A stretch of 64,000 nucleotides of DNA from Carallia brachiata (GCA_021464245.1 JADCRB010000040.1:9813534-9877533); one strand, 5' to 3'. Shown: positions 11,866-22,992, counted from the first letter of the stretch. Notes: generated from the sequence alone by a model not told the origin. Translations and numbers: made by a program.

Positions 11866-13408
11866 CCACTTGCCCCCGCTTCCTTACCTAGATCTGTCCC
11901 TGAATACAATTAAAAAAAAAAATCCCTAGTTTTTAAATTGCACATTGTGTGCACTTTCGGAAGATTTATATGTCCACATTGTAACTTATATGTTTTGCAA
12001 AAATGAGATTCCTCAAAGTAACGAACCGCTTTATACTGAACCTCATTTTCTGCAAATTCATTAATGATCACATGTAATCCGACTCTGTAAACCTCCAATT
12101 TAAAATTTAAATTTTTTGTCAATGCTTTCACACGTATTGATGAGTATTGGTATATACTGTCTCCGTTCAAATTCTATACGTCAGTATTAGAAATCAATTA
12201 CATTTACCAAAAGTAATAATAAAATGCAATTACAATTAAGCCAATTACCCTCTCTTACAATCGCTGAAATAATGTAGGCCAATTTTTTTCCTCATTATAC
12301 TACCAATGTAACATTTTTTTACCTACCTGCAAATATGTCCCAATTAAAAGTATAAATAAAATTTTATGAATTTTAATAGTGCCGCAAAGTTGTGCATTTG
12401 TGAAAAAAATAAAATAAAATACTCATTACATAGTCGCAAACAAACCTAGTTAAAAAAAACTAATTGAATGGCAAATTTCCCTTCAATTTCTATCCTCTAA
12501 ATTAAATTCGATTAAAGTTAATTAAAAGTTAAAAGCACATTTCCCCATTGCATTTGTTATTGTATGGTTAATTAGGTCTGAACTTCCAAACTGAAGGACA
12601 TAAGCTACGTTATATGACTGATGGTGAAAATATTGGCTTCGCATTATCAGACATGGCAAACTGATTCACGGATACCAACTTCCCAGATCCTTTCCCAAAC
12701 CAAGTTGATCCGCATTTAATGCAGTAGGATCCACATTACACAAAGTAGTCACTGTTCAGTCACCATCATCTAGCAGATGTAGCCCGCATATGTGTCAACA
12801 AAGTATTTGTTTGCTTCACTTATCATCATCACCACTCCCCTCTTCGGTCTCTAATCACACTATAAGAAGCGTTTCCCTCCAAATTTTCCCTCCCAGTTCT
12901 CGCGCGTCCGATCAATGAAAGGGTATACTTTTGCCAATATAAAAAGGACATTGTATAATGCCCATTCCACCTTCCAAAGCCCCAGTTGCAAATAAGCTGT
13001 GGCTTATTAAGCTTGTATTCTCTCTTACGGCAACATACAACTGCAATTGTGAGCACAATGATTTCCTCTGCGGGACTTGCATATGATGGTATGAGCCTAT
13101 CTGAAGTGTGGTCTTTTTTTGCACTCTCTTTAACACAATAGTTTATGTCAATCGATGTTTATATATCAATTACATTCCCTCATCTTTGCAACAATACCTC
13201 ATGTCATACTTACACAACTACTCAAACTTAACAAATCTGTGGTCCCAATTGAGGAATCCCTGAAGTGATCATATCACACATGCATCTCTGCATTCCTATA
13301 CAAACACTTGGCCTTATTCCGATGTAAAAAATGTAAGCAACTAAATGTCTTACATTTGCACTTTTCTCCTTCACTACATGTAACAGCGTCGTCATGGTTA
13401 TTTCTAGG
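11866..13408. other. MULE interior, no recognised gene
   Basis: Open frames here are short and lack family motifs. Composition is less AT-rich around 12600-13130. Nothing assignable. Confidence 0.45.
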
Positions 13409-13805
13409 TTCTGCTTCTCAGATACCAACGGAAATTGCTTCTGTGTATACGGACACTACATACCAAGTTTTTCGTATCGTCATGGATGAGGCATGGATGC
13501 TTAGGAACGCAATTGAAGAATTCCTTGAAGAACTAATCAACAAACTCAGTTATCCTTGGCTGCGTTGCTTGTTATATAAAATAAGGGACCGCCTGCCTCG
13601 CATTGCCAATATTCTCTAAGTCTGTGCTAGGAAGAGGACTGGGATCAAAGTTGGGAAAACAGTACTTGTACGTAATGCAAGGGCACTGCATCGTGTTAAA
13701 AAAGTGACAAACGACTGTTGTGTTGGTAATGAGGCGGGCGAATATGCCACAAATGCTGGTCCACAGAATGAGGCGATCATTCTTAAATCCTCATATTCTA
13801 ACTAA
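13409..13805 (+). pseudogene. Unassigned exon-like ORF inside the MULE
   Basis: One reading frame stays open from the acceptor-like TTATTTCTAG (ending 13408) to TAA at about 13803-13805, broken only by one TAA at 13617-13619. Before that stop the product is acidic and probably helical (EAWMLRNAIEEFLEELINKL, then IRDRLPRIANIL). After it the product is basic (RKRTGIKVGKTVLVRNARAL). I recognise no family. It lies between the two convergent MULE genes, so it may be a third element gene or a captured host exon. Length and frame maintenance argue mildly for past coding function; no start codon or second exon was identified. Confidence 0.35.
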
Positions 13806-14809
13806 TTTGCGACCTTCGTTGTAGAGGCTTCATTTTTTAAGACTTTGGTCATGCTATTGTGTTCTCATAGTTATGAGTACATGAACTGGATGGCTTGTTT
13901 GGAGCAGTCAAATGTTTTTTTTTCTTGTTTATGTTGCTGACTTTTTGGGGGAGTAAGTGTGGGCCCTAGCTTGCTGAACGACCACTTAGCCTAGGTCTAT
14001 TCATTGCTACTACTGCCCAACCGAACCAAGTAAAAACTTTTTGTGTTTTTGGGTTTACTCCCATGTCAGTGTTGATGGGCTATATGTGTCTATATTGGGC
14101 CTGTTTATATACCACACTTTTATGCTCAAGATTTTGGGCTACAACATCAAACCCGAGCTGTCAATGACCAGACTATGCACTACTAATCATACTTTCCCAA
14201 ATTGTAACTTCTTTATCCTCAATCGCCACATACAAGTCCATCAATAGATATGCTCGAGTAAATTTAGGCCTACTACTGAAATCAGCCCACCGTTAGTTAT
14301 ATAGCAAAGTAATAACCTATGGGGGCCATAAGGCCATTTATAAAATGTGGATATCCTATTCCTGTTTAAATTCTCTTCTCAACACCTTAGCAATGGCCAT
14401 TTTTTCTAATCCTATTTTTCTTCATATATTGTTGAACTTCCTACTTCACCTCAATGCCTTTTGCACCCGCACTGGAAAAATGGCACCAGATCATGTTTCA
14501 CTATTTATTGTACGAGTTTCACAAATATTATACTCCTTTGCACATTTTATGTTTTTTGTTCTGATACATTGTGACAATGGATCTTTATGCACCTTCAAGA
14601 TATCAACTATGATGGCCACTTCCCTTAATTCAATATTGTTCAAGTTGCTCGGCCTTGTTGCAAAGGTTATTTATATCCGTCATCAACATTCTTTATTTAC
14701 TTCAAGTATATCAGTTTACAATTGCCTTTGTATATCAGAAAGTTGTTAACATTTTTTGAATTCATTTACATACAACAAAGGCTTTCATTATTTGGACATG
14801 GGAGCATAG

Positions 14810-15015
14810 AAGGGAGAGTCAACATGTCTATTAATTTATGCTGCCAGTTGATTTATTTTGTGCAACAAAATACTTAATTTAGACAACGAAAAATAGATGA
14901 AAATTTTATTTCATATCAATGTTGCAAAAATTAACCTTCTTGTTATACAAATAAATCACTTAATTGCATAAATAAAATGACACATCGATTCCCAATTATA
15001 CTTCCCCACGTCCAT
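14810..15015. repeat. TGTGCAAC palindromic repeat, copy C
   Basis: Carries TTGTGCAACAAAATACTTAA, then an A-rich block with AAATAGATGAAAAT, then ATTGCATAAATAAAAT, ending at CGTCCATCTAATTG, the same right end as copy A. Confidence 0.55.
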
Positions 15016-15364
15016 CTAATTGTTCTGTACAAGGAACCCCATAGAGGGTCAAGCCCCTGGCATTTTAGTCTTTTGCCTCCCTTGTTAAACAGTCCAGCTT
15101 CCGATTACGTTTTTTGTCCAGTTACAAGATACAAATCGTCAAAAGCAGATAATCGGTGCAAGTAGCCTGAGAACCGTTAACCCACATTTAGATGTCCTAG
15201 TTCACTTCACTCAAATTTGAACGTATAAATTAAAGAGAAAATGTTCCCTTGGCAAGCATCAAACATCCTGCGTGAAGGATGAAAGCATGAGCTCTCTATT
15301 AGCGAAGAAAAGCACCTTTTTATGTGTCCTTTATAAACATTTTTATTTAGATGTTCATTGGAAA

Positions 15365-15575
15365 AATAAGACGCAAAAAAACCTTGTTACATTTTTTATG
15401 CAACCAACTGTTCATTTGTGCAACAAGACACTTAAATGTTATACAAAACATAGATGAAAAATAATTCCAAATGTCATTGCATTAATTTAGTGTTTTATTG
15501 CACATATAAATATATTGGTTCCACAAAAACATTTTCTTGTTGTTTTTGCATCCTATTTTTTCGCGTTGAAAAGAT
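15365..15575. repeat. TGTGCAAC palindromic repeat, copy D
   Basis: Carries ATGCAACCAACTGTTCATTT and TGTGCAACAAGACACTTAAA, then ATAGATGAAAAATAA and ATTGCACATATAAATATATT. Runs directly into copy E. Confidence 0.55.
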
Positions 15576-15800
15576 AGATGGCCAGGATTTGGTGGATGGG
15601 GAACATAAGGGAAAATTTTTTGTGCAACTAACTGGTTATGTTGTGCAACTAAATGCTCAATTATTGCATTGTCAATCTACAAATATTTTTTTATTTATTT
15701 TTTCGTTTCAGGAAACTAAGCATCTGATTGCACAAATAATAACCTGGTTGCAAAATAATTTTCTCAGTCTATTTCCCGTCTTCTTTTTCCTATCTACGTA
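15576..15800. repeat. TGTGCAAC palindromic repeat, copy E
   Basis: Starts near AAAGATAGATGG, carries TTGTGCAACTAACTGG and TTGTGCAACTAAATG, then TTGCACAAATAATAACCTGG and TTGCAAAATAATTTTCTCAG, and ends with CCCGTCTTC...CCTATCTACG. Side by side with copy D. Confidence 0.55.
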
Positions 15801-17653
15801 ATGGGGCTCTTTTTCCCGTCCATTTCAATTTTCTGGTTTCTTTATATTAGTTACAATAGTTATTACTGCCGATAACGAACACAACCACCATAATTACAGA
15901 AGACATGGATTACATCATCGAGATAAGTGACAACCACTTCCTTTCCGACGTCCTCAATACATGTGCATTTGTTATCACCTTATATTTGATTAATTTTTAT
16001 TACAACTATTCATTTATTGCTTAATTCAAAATGAATATATAATTTCTTTTAAAATTAAAACATGTAAATGAGAACATATTCTTCCTTTAATTTATTTCAA
16101 CTAAACACTTACCTCTATAAACGCATAATGTTAATAAATATTAATATATTTATAACTATATTAACTAATTCTATCATTTGACTATATATTGTAGTGCAAA
16201 ATAGTCAGGGGTTTTTTTTAATATTATCAGATGTCAAATTATAATTTTAATTTAATTAATTCAACTTCATGACAATATCACAATATGCACGATACTTATA
16301 TTTTCTATATTATTATATTGTAACTGTCATTCTTTTTATACATGAACCACATAATATAATTCATATATTTTTTATATGACATCCCCATTTTATTAGTCTA
16401 ATTCCGATTAAACTAGTCACACCGTTTACTTCTTCACTCTCTCTACTTTTTACTTCAATGATCGGATTGTCAGACATCATTGATTCATTTATTCATCATC
16501 AATTTTCCAATCTCGAAGTTTCTCAAAAAAAAAAATTTCCAATCTCGAAGCACCTATCACGATTGGCTAAAAAAATGCCCCATATATATTGATCTAATAT
16601 CATCTCACAACCCCCTTCACTTACCCTTCCTTCAAGGGCCATACAATTTCGTTTCTATTTCAATAACATGGCACTTATGGAATCCCAAAAAAAAAAAAAT
16701 TATTACTTTTGCTACCAACACATTCAAACTATCGCATAAATTACATTCCCCTCAAAATTGTATATACCATACATTGCAACGATTTTATAATTTTTTCCTA
16801 CTATTTGGCTAATTTTCTATTCACTTTTAAATCTTCATCATATCTCAGCCCAGCAATTCTTCATTCACAAACACTATACTCTGTCCAAGACAAACATAAG
16901 AGCTGTGCATTAAGTCAAATTTCCCGAACAAGAACAACGTAATCTTATTTTACTTTACACCCATCCAGCTATAATTAGACATTTTCAGGCCGGTATCATA
17001 ATTATAATTATTGTTGACTACCACTTGTATACATGATTTACAATCCATACATATTCAAGGGTATACACCATGATGCGTGCTCCTATGCCATGCATGTTTG
17101 ACTCCCATATACTCCGCAATACCTTGGATTTCCAATTGGAGCCCACAAATGAACCGATGGAGGTGATGGCATCCCTGTGTGATAATGTTGTCGATCCTGC
17201 CATCAATAGTACCACATCATCAATTGAACAACTACCTGTCATTATATTAAAGGGAAAATAAAGCAGACCTACCATATTTACCAAAAACTTACTTTCCAAT
17301 ACAGTCAATATTAGATTTCTAACATTCTACCTGAACTGGATTGTTCATTTCGCCCACACACATTCCCATCACTGAAGATGAAGCCCCTCTAGATCCAAAT
17401 TTCCTTCAATTGCCTACATTCAACAAATACATTAGCTATTTTAATACTACTAAACCATTGCATATTTCTCTTCTCCTTTCGAACCTTTTTTATCCACATT
17501 AACTAATAAATTAATTAACACAAAATCGCAACTTTAAATTGTACTGCTAATTAACCTGTTGCAATAATGCTGACGCAGAAGTGTTGTGAAAGGCACTAGA
17601 TCCTGCTCCTTTCTTCCTCTCAGCCCTTTTTTTCACACAATTCTTTTTCTTCC

Positions 17654-19728
17654 TTACACTCGTTCAATATTGGAAACCAAACGGTTTGTCCTCGGTCTTC
17701 CCCTATGCCTAACGATGACAGGATCTTTGTATTTTTGTCTATCTGCTATTCTTTCATCGACACTACTATTACCTCCGCCCTTCCTTCCTAGTTGCGTTAG
17801 CTCTTTCTTGCCCTTGTCAGCAATGCCACTTTGGTTTGGCCATTTCTCTATCCTTTCACAGTTTTCTTTCAATAAACCCATAAAGTAGTGAAACTTGTTC
17901 TCATCTCATACAGTATGGCTCATTGCTGAGTAGAACACATCTTCTAATTGTTTTGCTCTTACCATCTCACTTGACATTGATGTGCACCCCAACTTTATGC
18001 TACTATGCACACGAGCCACATCCTTCTGCCACCTATGCAGTATATACCTCTCCGGAATTACAACAACATCATTGTAAGTCAACACCTTGAACACATAAGG
18101 GCATAGTATACCTTTAAATTCAAATAGCATACAATTGCATTTGGCTTCCACAGTATCACATTCATAGTTTACCAAAAACCTCAACCAAGTTGTAGTGTCA
18201 TGCCCTCCACTGACAATCTGTGTCACCTCATACATGGAATTCCTTGCATCAGCAGATATCAACTTTACATCACAATACATTATGTCTACAAGATTTTTCT
18301 GCACTAGCCTAAAAATGTTGTTTGTATACGCATTTCTCAACTTCTTCTCAAAAGCCAACAAGGTTATACACGGAATTTGACTGTTCCTGACAGAAAATCC
18401 TCTTGCATTTCCTTCTCCACCTTTTCTCTAACTGCAAGCTCATACTGGTTTGCAAACTTTGTTAGTGTTGTTCTCGAATGCACATATCCATCGAAATAAG
18501 AGTTCATACTTTCACTTCTTTGCGTAGTTGACATACTTACCCAAAAGGATGATTTCACATATACTGGCACCCATAATTGCTTATTTGCAATCAAATTCTC
18601 TAACCATTCGTCGGATTGCAAATTATATTGCCTTATCATGGATCCCCATTTCTCTTCAAACTCATTTTTGGTCATAGAATCATAGACAGCACACATCATA
18701 GTGTCTCTAATCTCCTCAGCTTCTCCATTTCCTGCAAACTTTTTCGGTAGTTTTGACATTATATGTCATAAACACCACCTATGTCGTTTGTTTGGAAAAA
18801 TTTTCTTAATTGCTTCACCAATTTGAGCACATTGATCTATAATTATAGCCTCTGGATGCTTACCATCCATGCAACTTAACCATGTTTCAAACAACCAGGT
18901 AAAGTCTCACTCTTCTCATTGTTCAATAAAACACACCCAAAAAGAATAGATTGTCCATGCTGATTTACACCTACAAAACAAGCAAACGACATTTCATACT
19001 TATTTACTAGATAGGTTGTGTCAAATGTTATAACATCATTGAAATCCTTGTATGCAGCCCTGCACCTCCCATCTGCCCAAAAGACATGCTTCAGTCTACC
19101 TTCTTTATCAGGCTTAATAAAATATACAAAATCTTTACTTTCGTTTGCATTTTCCCAAAAAGATTGTGCAATGCTTCCACATCCCCTCCCACTACTTGTA
19201 GCCTACGCACTTTGCTCACATGATTGGTAAGATCCACACTCAAACAAGGAAAATTTTCATGACCACCAGCTTTAAAAACCACGGGTTTCACATTTTGACA
19301 TGGCCTTAAACCTGTCATCTCATTGATTTCTAATTGCCTCTTCCTTTGAAAATCAACAACTCGATGTTTCCTAATATAACGAGATAGTTTCAGACTAACC
19401 TCGTGATTGTGCCCCAACTTCACTTTTGTGATTATCCATACCCCTTCTAGCTTCACACAACTGATTTGAGCTTTGCATCCTTCCCTACCACTCGGACGTC
19501 GTGCCAATATGTTGTTACCTTTTGCCTTGTGCTCTCTACCTTTATTACAAGTTATCGTCAACACCTTAATTCTCCAGTCAACTCATCCCTTCTACTCCCA
19601 CCCTTTGATATCCCAAATCCCTTCTCTTTTGCATATCGCTTATAAAACTCGTACACCTCCTCAAGCTGCGCAAATCCCATTCCAACTTTAGGTTCCAGTT
19701 CTGCTACTCTTTCCTCTTCACCTACCAT
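17654..19728 (-). pseudogene. FAR1/FHY3-type MULE transposase, decayed
   Basis: Reads on the minus strand from ATG 19728 (MVGEEERVAELEPKVGMGF) to the stop below IERV at 17654. Domain order is that of the family. A FAR1 DNA-binding zinc finger has YEFYKRYAKEKGF, CNKGR, GCKAQISC and GHNHE (19700-19370). The MULE DDE core has VFWADGRCRAAY, TFDTTY with the first Asp, FVGVNQHGQSILFGC and IIIDQC with the second Asp (19110-18820). A helical region has RSESMNSYFDGY. A SWIM finger follows, then a basic C-terminal motif (VRHRGRPRTNR). Lesions: frame slips near 19565, 19150, 18905 and 18363; TGG to TGA in the WCLWH motif at 18766-18768; in-frame TGA at 17906-17908. The SWIM finger reads CNCMLFEFKGILCPY, with Tyr where the last metal-binding His belongs. 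Not functional as read. Could derive from a domesticated FAR1-related gene, but the element context favours a transposase. Confidence 0.85.
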
Positions 19729-20769
19729 TTCCTCACCAAATTGATTGCCTTACCCACGGGGATTCATGTTTTCCAATCCACCCACATTTGTAACGCCATC
19801 CATTTTTCTCCTTCCCTTTACATTTTGCCTCTTTCACTTTCCTGCATTCAATTTAATTTCACGTTTTTTCAAATTATTCTCTACCCAATTAATTTGCACT
19901 TCATCTAAACAGTTTTCATTTTGGCACCTGTCTTCCCTAGTTTATCCTCCTATCACACTCCTTACCATAACAGACTCATTCAACTTTTTCTCTACCTAAC
20001 TACTTTTAACTTCATTTAAACACTTTTCATTTCAGCACTTATTTTCGCCAACTTATCCTCCTATCAAACTTTTTACCATAACAGTTTCTGCTTTGACTGT
20101 CTTCATTCTCCTCCTTCCTTACCGCATTCCACTACACTAACTCATTTCGTTCATGTCATTACACCTATATTCTTTTTCTAACTACCCGTGAACCACCCTT
20201 CCTCACACATTCTACTCCTTCTACCATCTACTTTCTTAACACCCCATTTTAACCCACCTATTTCTCATTGTCTTCAGATTCAACTCCCATTTCTCTTCTT
20301 CATTATCTCTTTCTTTTTTCAATTTCCTTCTCAATTTTTCTACCACTTACCTTTCCCATTGCCAACTCTTTATCCCTCACACAACCTCTCTCTCCAGCGT
20401 CGTACATTGTTTCTCTCCCTGACTTTCCTCTTTTTCCTCGATCTTTTACCAACCTAATCCTCACGCAGATACCCACGCATATACCCCGCCATTATCAACA
20501 TTCAATACATGCTTAATCGATTTCAACTGTGCTTTAATCAATTGGACTTACCGGTTTTTATGCCGCACGCTAATTTCTCCTATGCCTTCCTCATATCGCT
20601 TGCCTATGCTTATGCGCCTCCACTTTTAATTTCCTGCCCCCCTTTCGCTGCCTCTTTTTTCCCTGTGCAATATATCTAACCCCACTTTGCTTCCTAATTC
20701 CTCCGACAAGCCCAAAATTTGGAGGGAATTTTCCCCCCTCTTTTGCTTCCCTGTGCACCTTCACGTGCT
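19729..20769. other. Pyrimidine-rich upstream region of the transposase
   Basis: The plus strand is strongly CT-rich from 19740 to 20700, giving long Leu/Pro/Ser-rich shadow frames with no domain. It lies between the transposase start and the right MULE end and presumably contains its promoter and leader, but I see no clear TATA box tied to a start. Confidence 0.45.
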
Positions 20770-20870
20770 CTTCATTTCCCTTTATTAAAATATTGCATCT
20801 TACCTTTTAACCCATTTTTTTATTCCCCAGGCACGTCAGATTGGTGGTCATTTGCCTCCCGCGTCTGCCC
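20770..20870 (-). repeat. Candidate right terminal inverted repeat of MULE
   Basis: Its reverse complement begins GGGCAGACG and matches the left end as described for 1095-1200. Flanking sequence on the outside is ATCTAATGA, against AGTCTATAT on the left, so no clean 9-bp duplication. Confidence 0.4.
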
Positions 20871-21183
20871 ATCTAATGATCCTCATTTTGAATTTAGTGA
20901 ATAAGTGACATGTCACCTGTCACTTTTCTTAATTTTTTATTTTTATTTTTTTCAAGTAATCATAAGTTGCTAATTGTATGTACCACTTGTACATCTATGT
21001 CGACAATTAACAATAAATTTAAAAAGAATTAATGTTTCTAACTTATTTATAAATAATATTTACTATCACTGACCTATGTTAGACATTTTCATAGTTATTA
21101 ACCAAAATTTAAAAAATTCTATTGGTGAACTTATCCCATCAAAAAAGTAAATCCATGCGTAGTCGATAATAAGGACTATTTTA

Positions 21184-21214
21184 TGTCCGAGTTGGCGCCA
21201 TGATGCCGGACACA
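21184..21214 (+). repeat. 31-bp direct repeat, distal copy
   Basis: TGTCCGAGTTGGCGCCATGA then TGCCGGACACA. Matches 21487-21517 with about five differences. GC-rich island in AT-rich surroundings. Confidence 0.65.
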
Positions 21215-21486
21215 TTGAATTTATGTATTGAAAAACTAAATACATGTGTATTTAAAAAAGTTTGTGGGTAAAGAAAATTTGATAAAGAAAATATTCATAG
21301 TATAATAAATTTTAAATTTTAAGTAACAATTTTTATATGTTTTATAACAAAAATTTATTACTTCAATTTTTATTATAAAAATATAAATATTATTAATTAT
21401 AATTAAAATTTTATTATATTATAAATAATTTATTAGCCTATTGTCTCTGCGCACAAACTGGTACCCCAATAATAATAACTATTGAA

Positions 21487-21517
21487 TGTCGAAGTTGGCA
21501 CCATGAACCCGGACACA
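21487..21517 (+). repeat. 31-bp direct repeat, UGT-proximal copy
   Basis: TGTCGAAGTTGGCACCATGA then ACCCGGACACA. Lies 27 bp beyond the UGT stop codon, so probably inside its 3' untranslated region. Confidence 0.65.
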
Positions 21518-21543
21518 CGGCAGAGCAATTGGCTTACATTTTC

Positions 21544-22992
21544 CTAATCAAAACAGAGGCAAGGCTTCCAATTCTTGGCGACAAGGGCAAGTGTTTCGTA
21601 AGAAGATCCACCAACAGCCAATGCCTGAGCAGCACTTGTTTCTAGCTCTTGAGCCCTTTGCCTCATCTTCTTCCCTTCTTCACCTTCCGTCACCATTCTT
21701 ACAACTCTCGCTATTTCTTCACGCCCAACCACCCTCTTTCCTGGCGCCACGGCTGGCTTGACCGCCACGCCGATCTCTTCTTCTAGCATGGTGGCATTCA
21801 TTCTCTGCTCCGCGTAGAGCGGCCAAGCGATCATCGGCACACCATGAGATACACTCTCCAATGTTGAGTTCCATCCGCAGTGTGTTAAGAAACCGCCTGT
21901 GGATTCGTGTTTAAGAATCATGACCTGCGGAGCCCACGACCGGACAACCAGGCCCCTATCTCGAGTCCTGACTAGAAACCCTTCTGGTAAATAAGCATTT
22001 GGGTCGTTAACATCGCTCCCCACATTGAAAAATGTGCCCGCAGCACTGCCATCGGAAGGCTTGCGCACAACTAAGATGAACCGTTGATGGCTCAGTTCTA
22101 GTCCTAATGCCAATTCCGTGAGTTGCTCCACCGTCAAGGTCCCTCCGCTGCCTAGTGCTACAAAAAGAACTGAATAAGGAGGTTGCTTATCTAGCCAAGC
22201 CAGCAGCTCAACATCTTCGGCAGTTAGAGAATCTTCCTGTTTGATCAACGGCCCAATGGAATGAACCGGTGGCGTTGGGATTTGTTTGAAGAATGGGTTT
22301 TCTGTTAGAGCCTTTATACCGATCGGTTCAAGATCCTCCCAAGAATTAAGAAATATCCCAGCCGCCAAAGGCAAGCGGCTGACATGAAGTAGATAAAACT
22401 TGTACTCGTCAATCTTCCGGTTCTTGACGGGCTCTAACAGTTCTTCGGTTCGGATTGGAGTGCAACCCGGGACGTCAACCGGTTCAGAAAGATCGACGAA
22501 CTCGCCCTCCACTTCCCGGTCAAGAGTAGGGAGATAAAGCGAAAAGGTCAGCAAAGCCACGGAAGCAGTGATGAAAGAATAAGTTGGAATTGACAATTCT
22601 CTGCAGACCTCAAAAGCTTGGGTACTGAACAAATCAATGACAAGCGCTTGTGGCGGCTTGCCCAGGCCGAGGAGCACTGATTTTAGTGATTTGAGGCTCT
22701 CTTCCACTATCAAGCAGAGGCGGGTGAGAATCATCCTGTCGTCAGCAATGGCGATGGTGGACACATCGACGAGGGGTAGCTCAACGATGTCGATGCCAGC
22801 AGGGAGAGACGGTGACCGGAGGAGCTGGTCCTGGGCTGCGGAATGGTCGTTGGTGGTGATGACAAGGAAGCTGACGCGGCAGTCGTGTTGGATGACTAGG
22901 CGCTTGGCGAGCTCGAGCAGAGGGGTAACGTGGCCAAGGCCTGGACTTGGTAGGACTGCCACATGGGTTTTCATGGATTGGGTTTCCGCCAT
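21544..22992 (-). CDS. UDP-glucosyltransferase, UGT72-like (hydroquinone/monolignol type)
   Basis: Single-exon, 482-residue family 1 glycosyltransferase, the usual length. Such enzymes move glucose from UDP-glucose to the hydroxyl of a small phenolic acceptor in the cytosol. The UGT72 group includes arbutin synthase and monolignol/phenol glucosyltransferases; the exact acceptor cannot be read from sequence. The N-terminal motif LPSPGLGHVTPLLELAKRL carries catalytic His21, and LVIDLF carries its partner Asp120. The 44-residue PSPG box runs from Trp353 (WAPQ) through HCGWNS to Gln396, the residue associated with glucose use. FVALGSGGTLT and DPNAYLPEGFL are typical UGT72 motifs, although family members usually have SFGSGG where this has ALGSGG. 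No signal peptide or membrane segment. The ATG at 22992 gives the canonical N-terminus. It is the only intact gene recognised here and stands alone among transposons. Confidence 0.93.
   Translation of the reverse strand: MAETQSMKTHVAVLPSPGLGHVTPLLELAKRLVIQHDCRVSFLVITTNDHSAAQDQLLRSPSLPAGIDIVELPLVDVSTIAIADDRMILTRLCLIVEESLKSLKSVLLGLGKPPQALVIDLFSTQAFEVCRELSIPTYSFITASVALLTFSLYLPTLDREVEGEFVDLSEPVDVPGCTPIRTEELLEPVKNRKIDEYKFYLLHVSRLPLAAGIFLNSWEDLEPIGIKALTENPFFKQIPTPPVHSIGPLIKQEDSLTAEDVELLAWLDKQPPYSVLFVALGSGGTLTVEQLTELALGLELSHQRFILVVRKPSDGSAAGTFFNVGSDVNDPNAYLPEGFLVRTRDRGLVVRSWAPQVMILKHESTGGFLTHCGWNSTLESVSHGVPMIAWPLYAEQRMNATMLEEEIGVAVKPAVAPGKRVVGREEIARVVRMVTEGEEGKKMRQRAQELETSAAQALAVGGSSYETLALVAKNWKPCLCFD

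Larger units (their letters stand above)
13806..17653. other. MULE interior, non-coding, repeat-rich
   Basis: Contains TGTGCAAC-family copies C, D and E (14810-15800). The rest is AT-rich. Open frames at 14345-14749, 16480-16812 and 17018-17308 show no recognisable domain. Confidence 0.45.
1095..20870. mobile_element. Large decayed two-gene Mutator-like element (MULE)
   Basis: Proposed 19.8-kb element. The left end (from GGGCAGACG at 1095) and right end (CGTCTGCCC at 20862-20870) are inverted relatives, with weaker similarity continuing inward for about 100 bp. Each end is followed by a gene pointing inward: a Ulp1-type protease (plus) from the left and a FAR1-type transposase (minus) from the right. 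This is the convergent layout of MuDR. MULEs carrying Ulp1-like proteases are known in plants (Kaonashi, CUMULE, some VANDAL types). Both genes are broken, and the interior has a solo LTR, a hAT element and MITE-like repeats. No convincing 9-bp target duplication was found. Alternative: two unrelated MULE fragments lying close together. Confidence 0.45.
20871..21543. other. Spacer between MULE end and UGT gene
   Basis: AT-rich spacer including the 3' flank of the UGT gene. Contains a palindromic AAGTGACAGGTGACATGTCACTT-type stretch at 20905-20927 and a duplicated 31-bp segment (listed separately). No coding sequence seen. Confidence 0.6.

Noticed and set aside
20188..20516. Overlapping Leu/Pro/Phe-rich ORFs upstream of the transposase
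   Set aside because: Caused by a CT-rich tract; two frames are open at once and neither has a domain.
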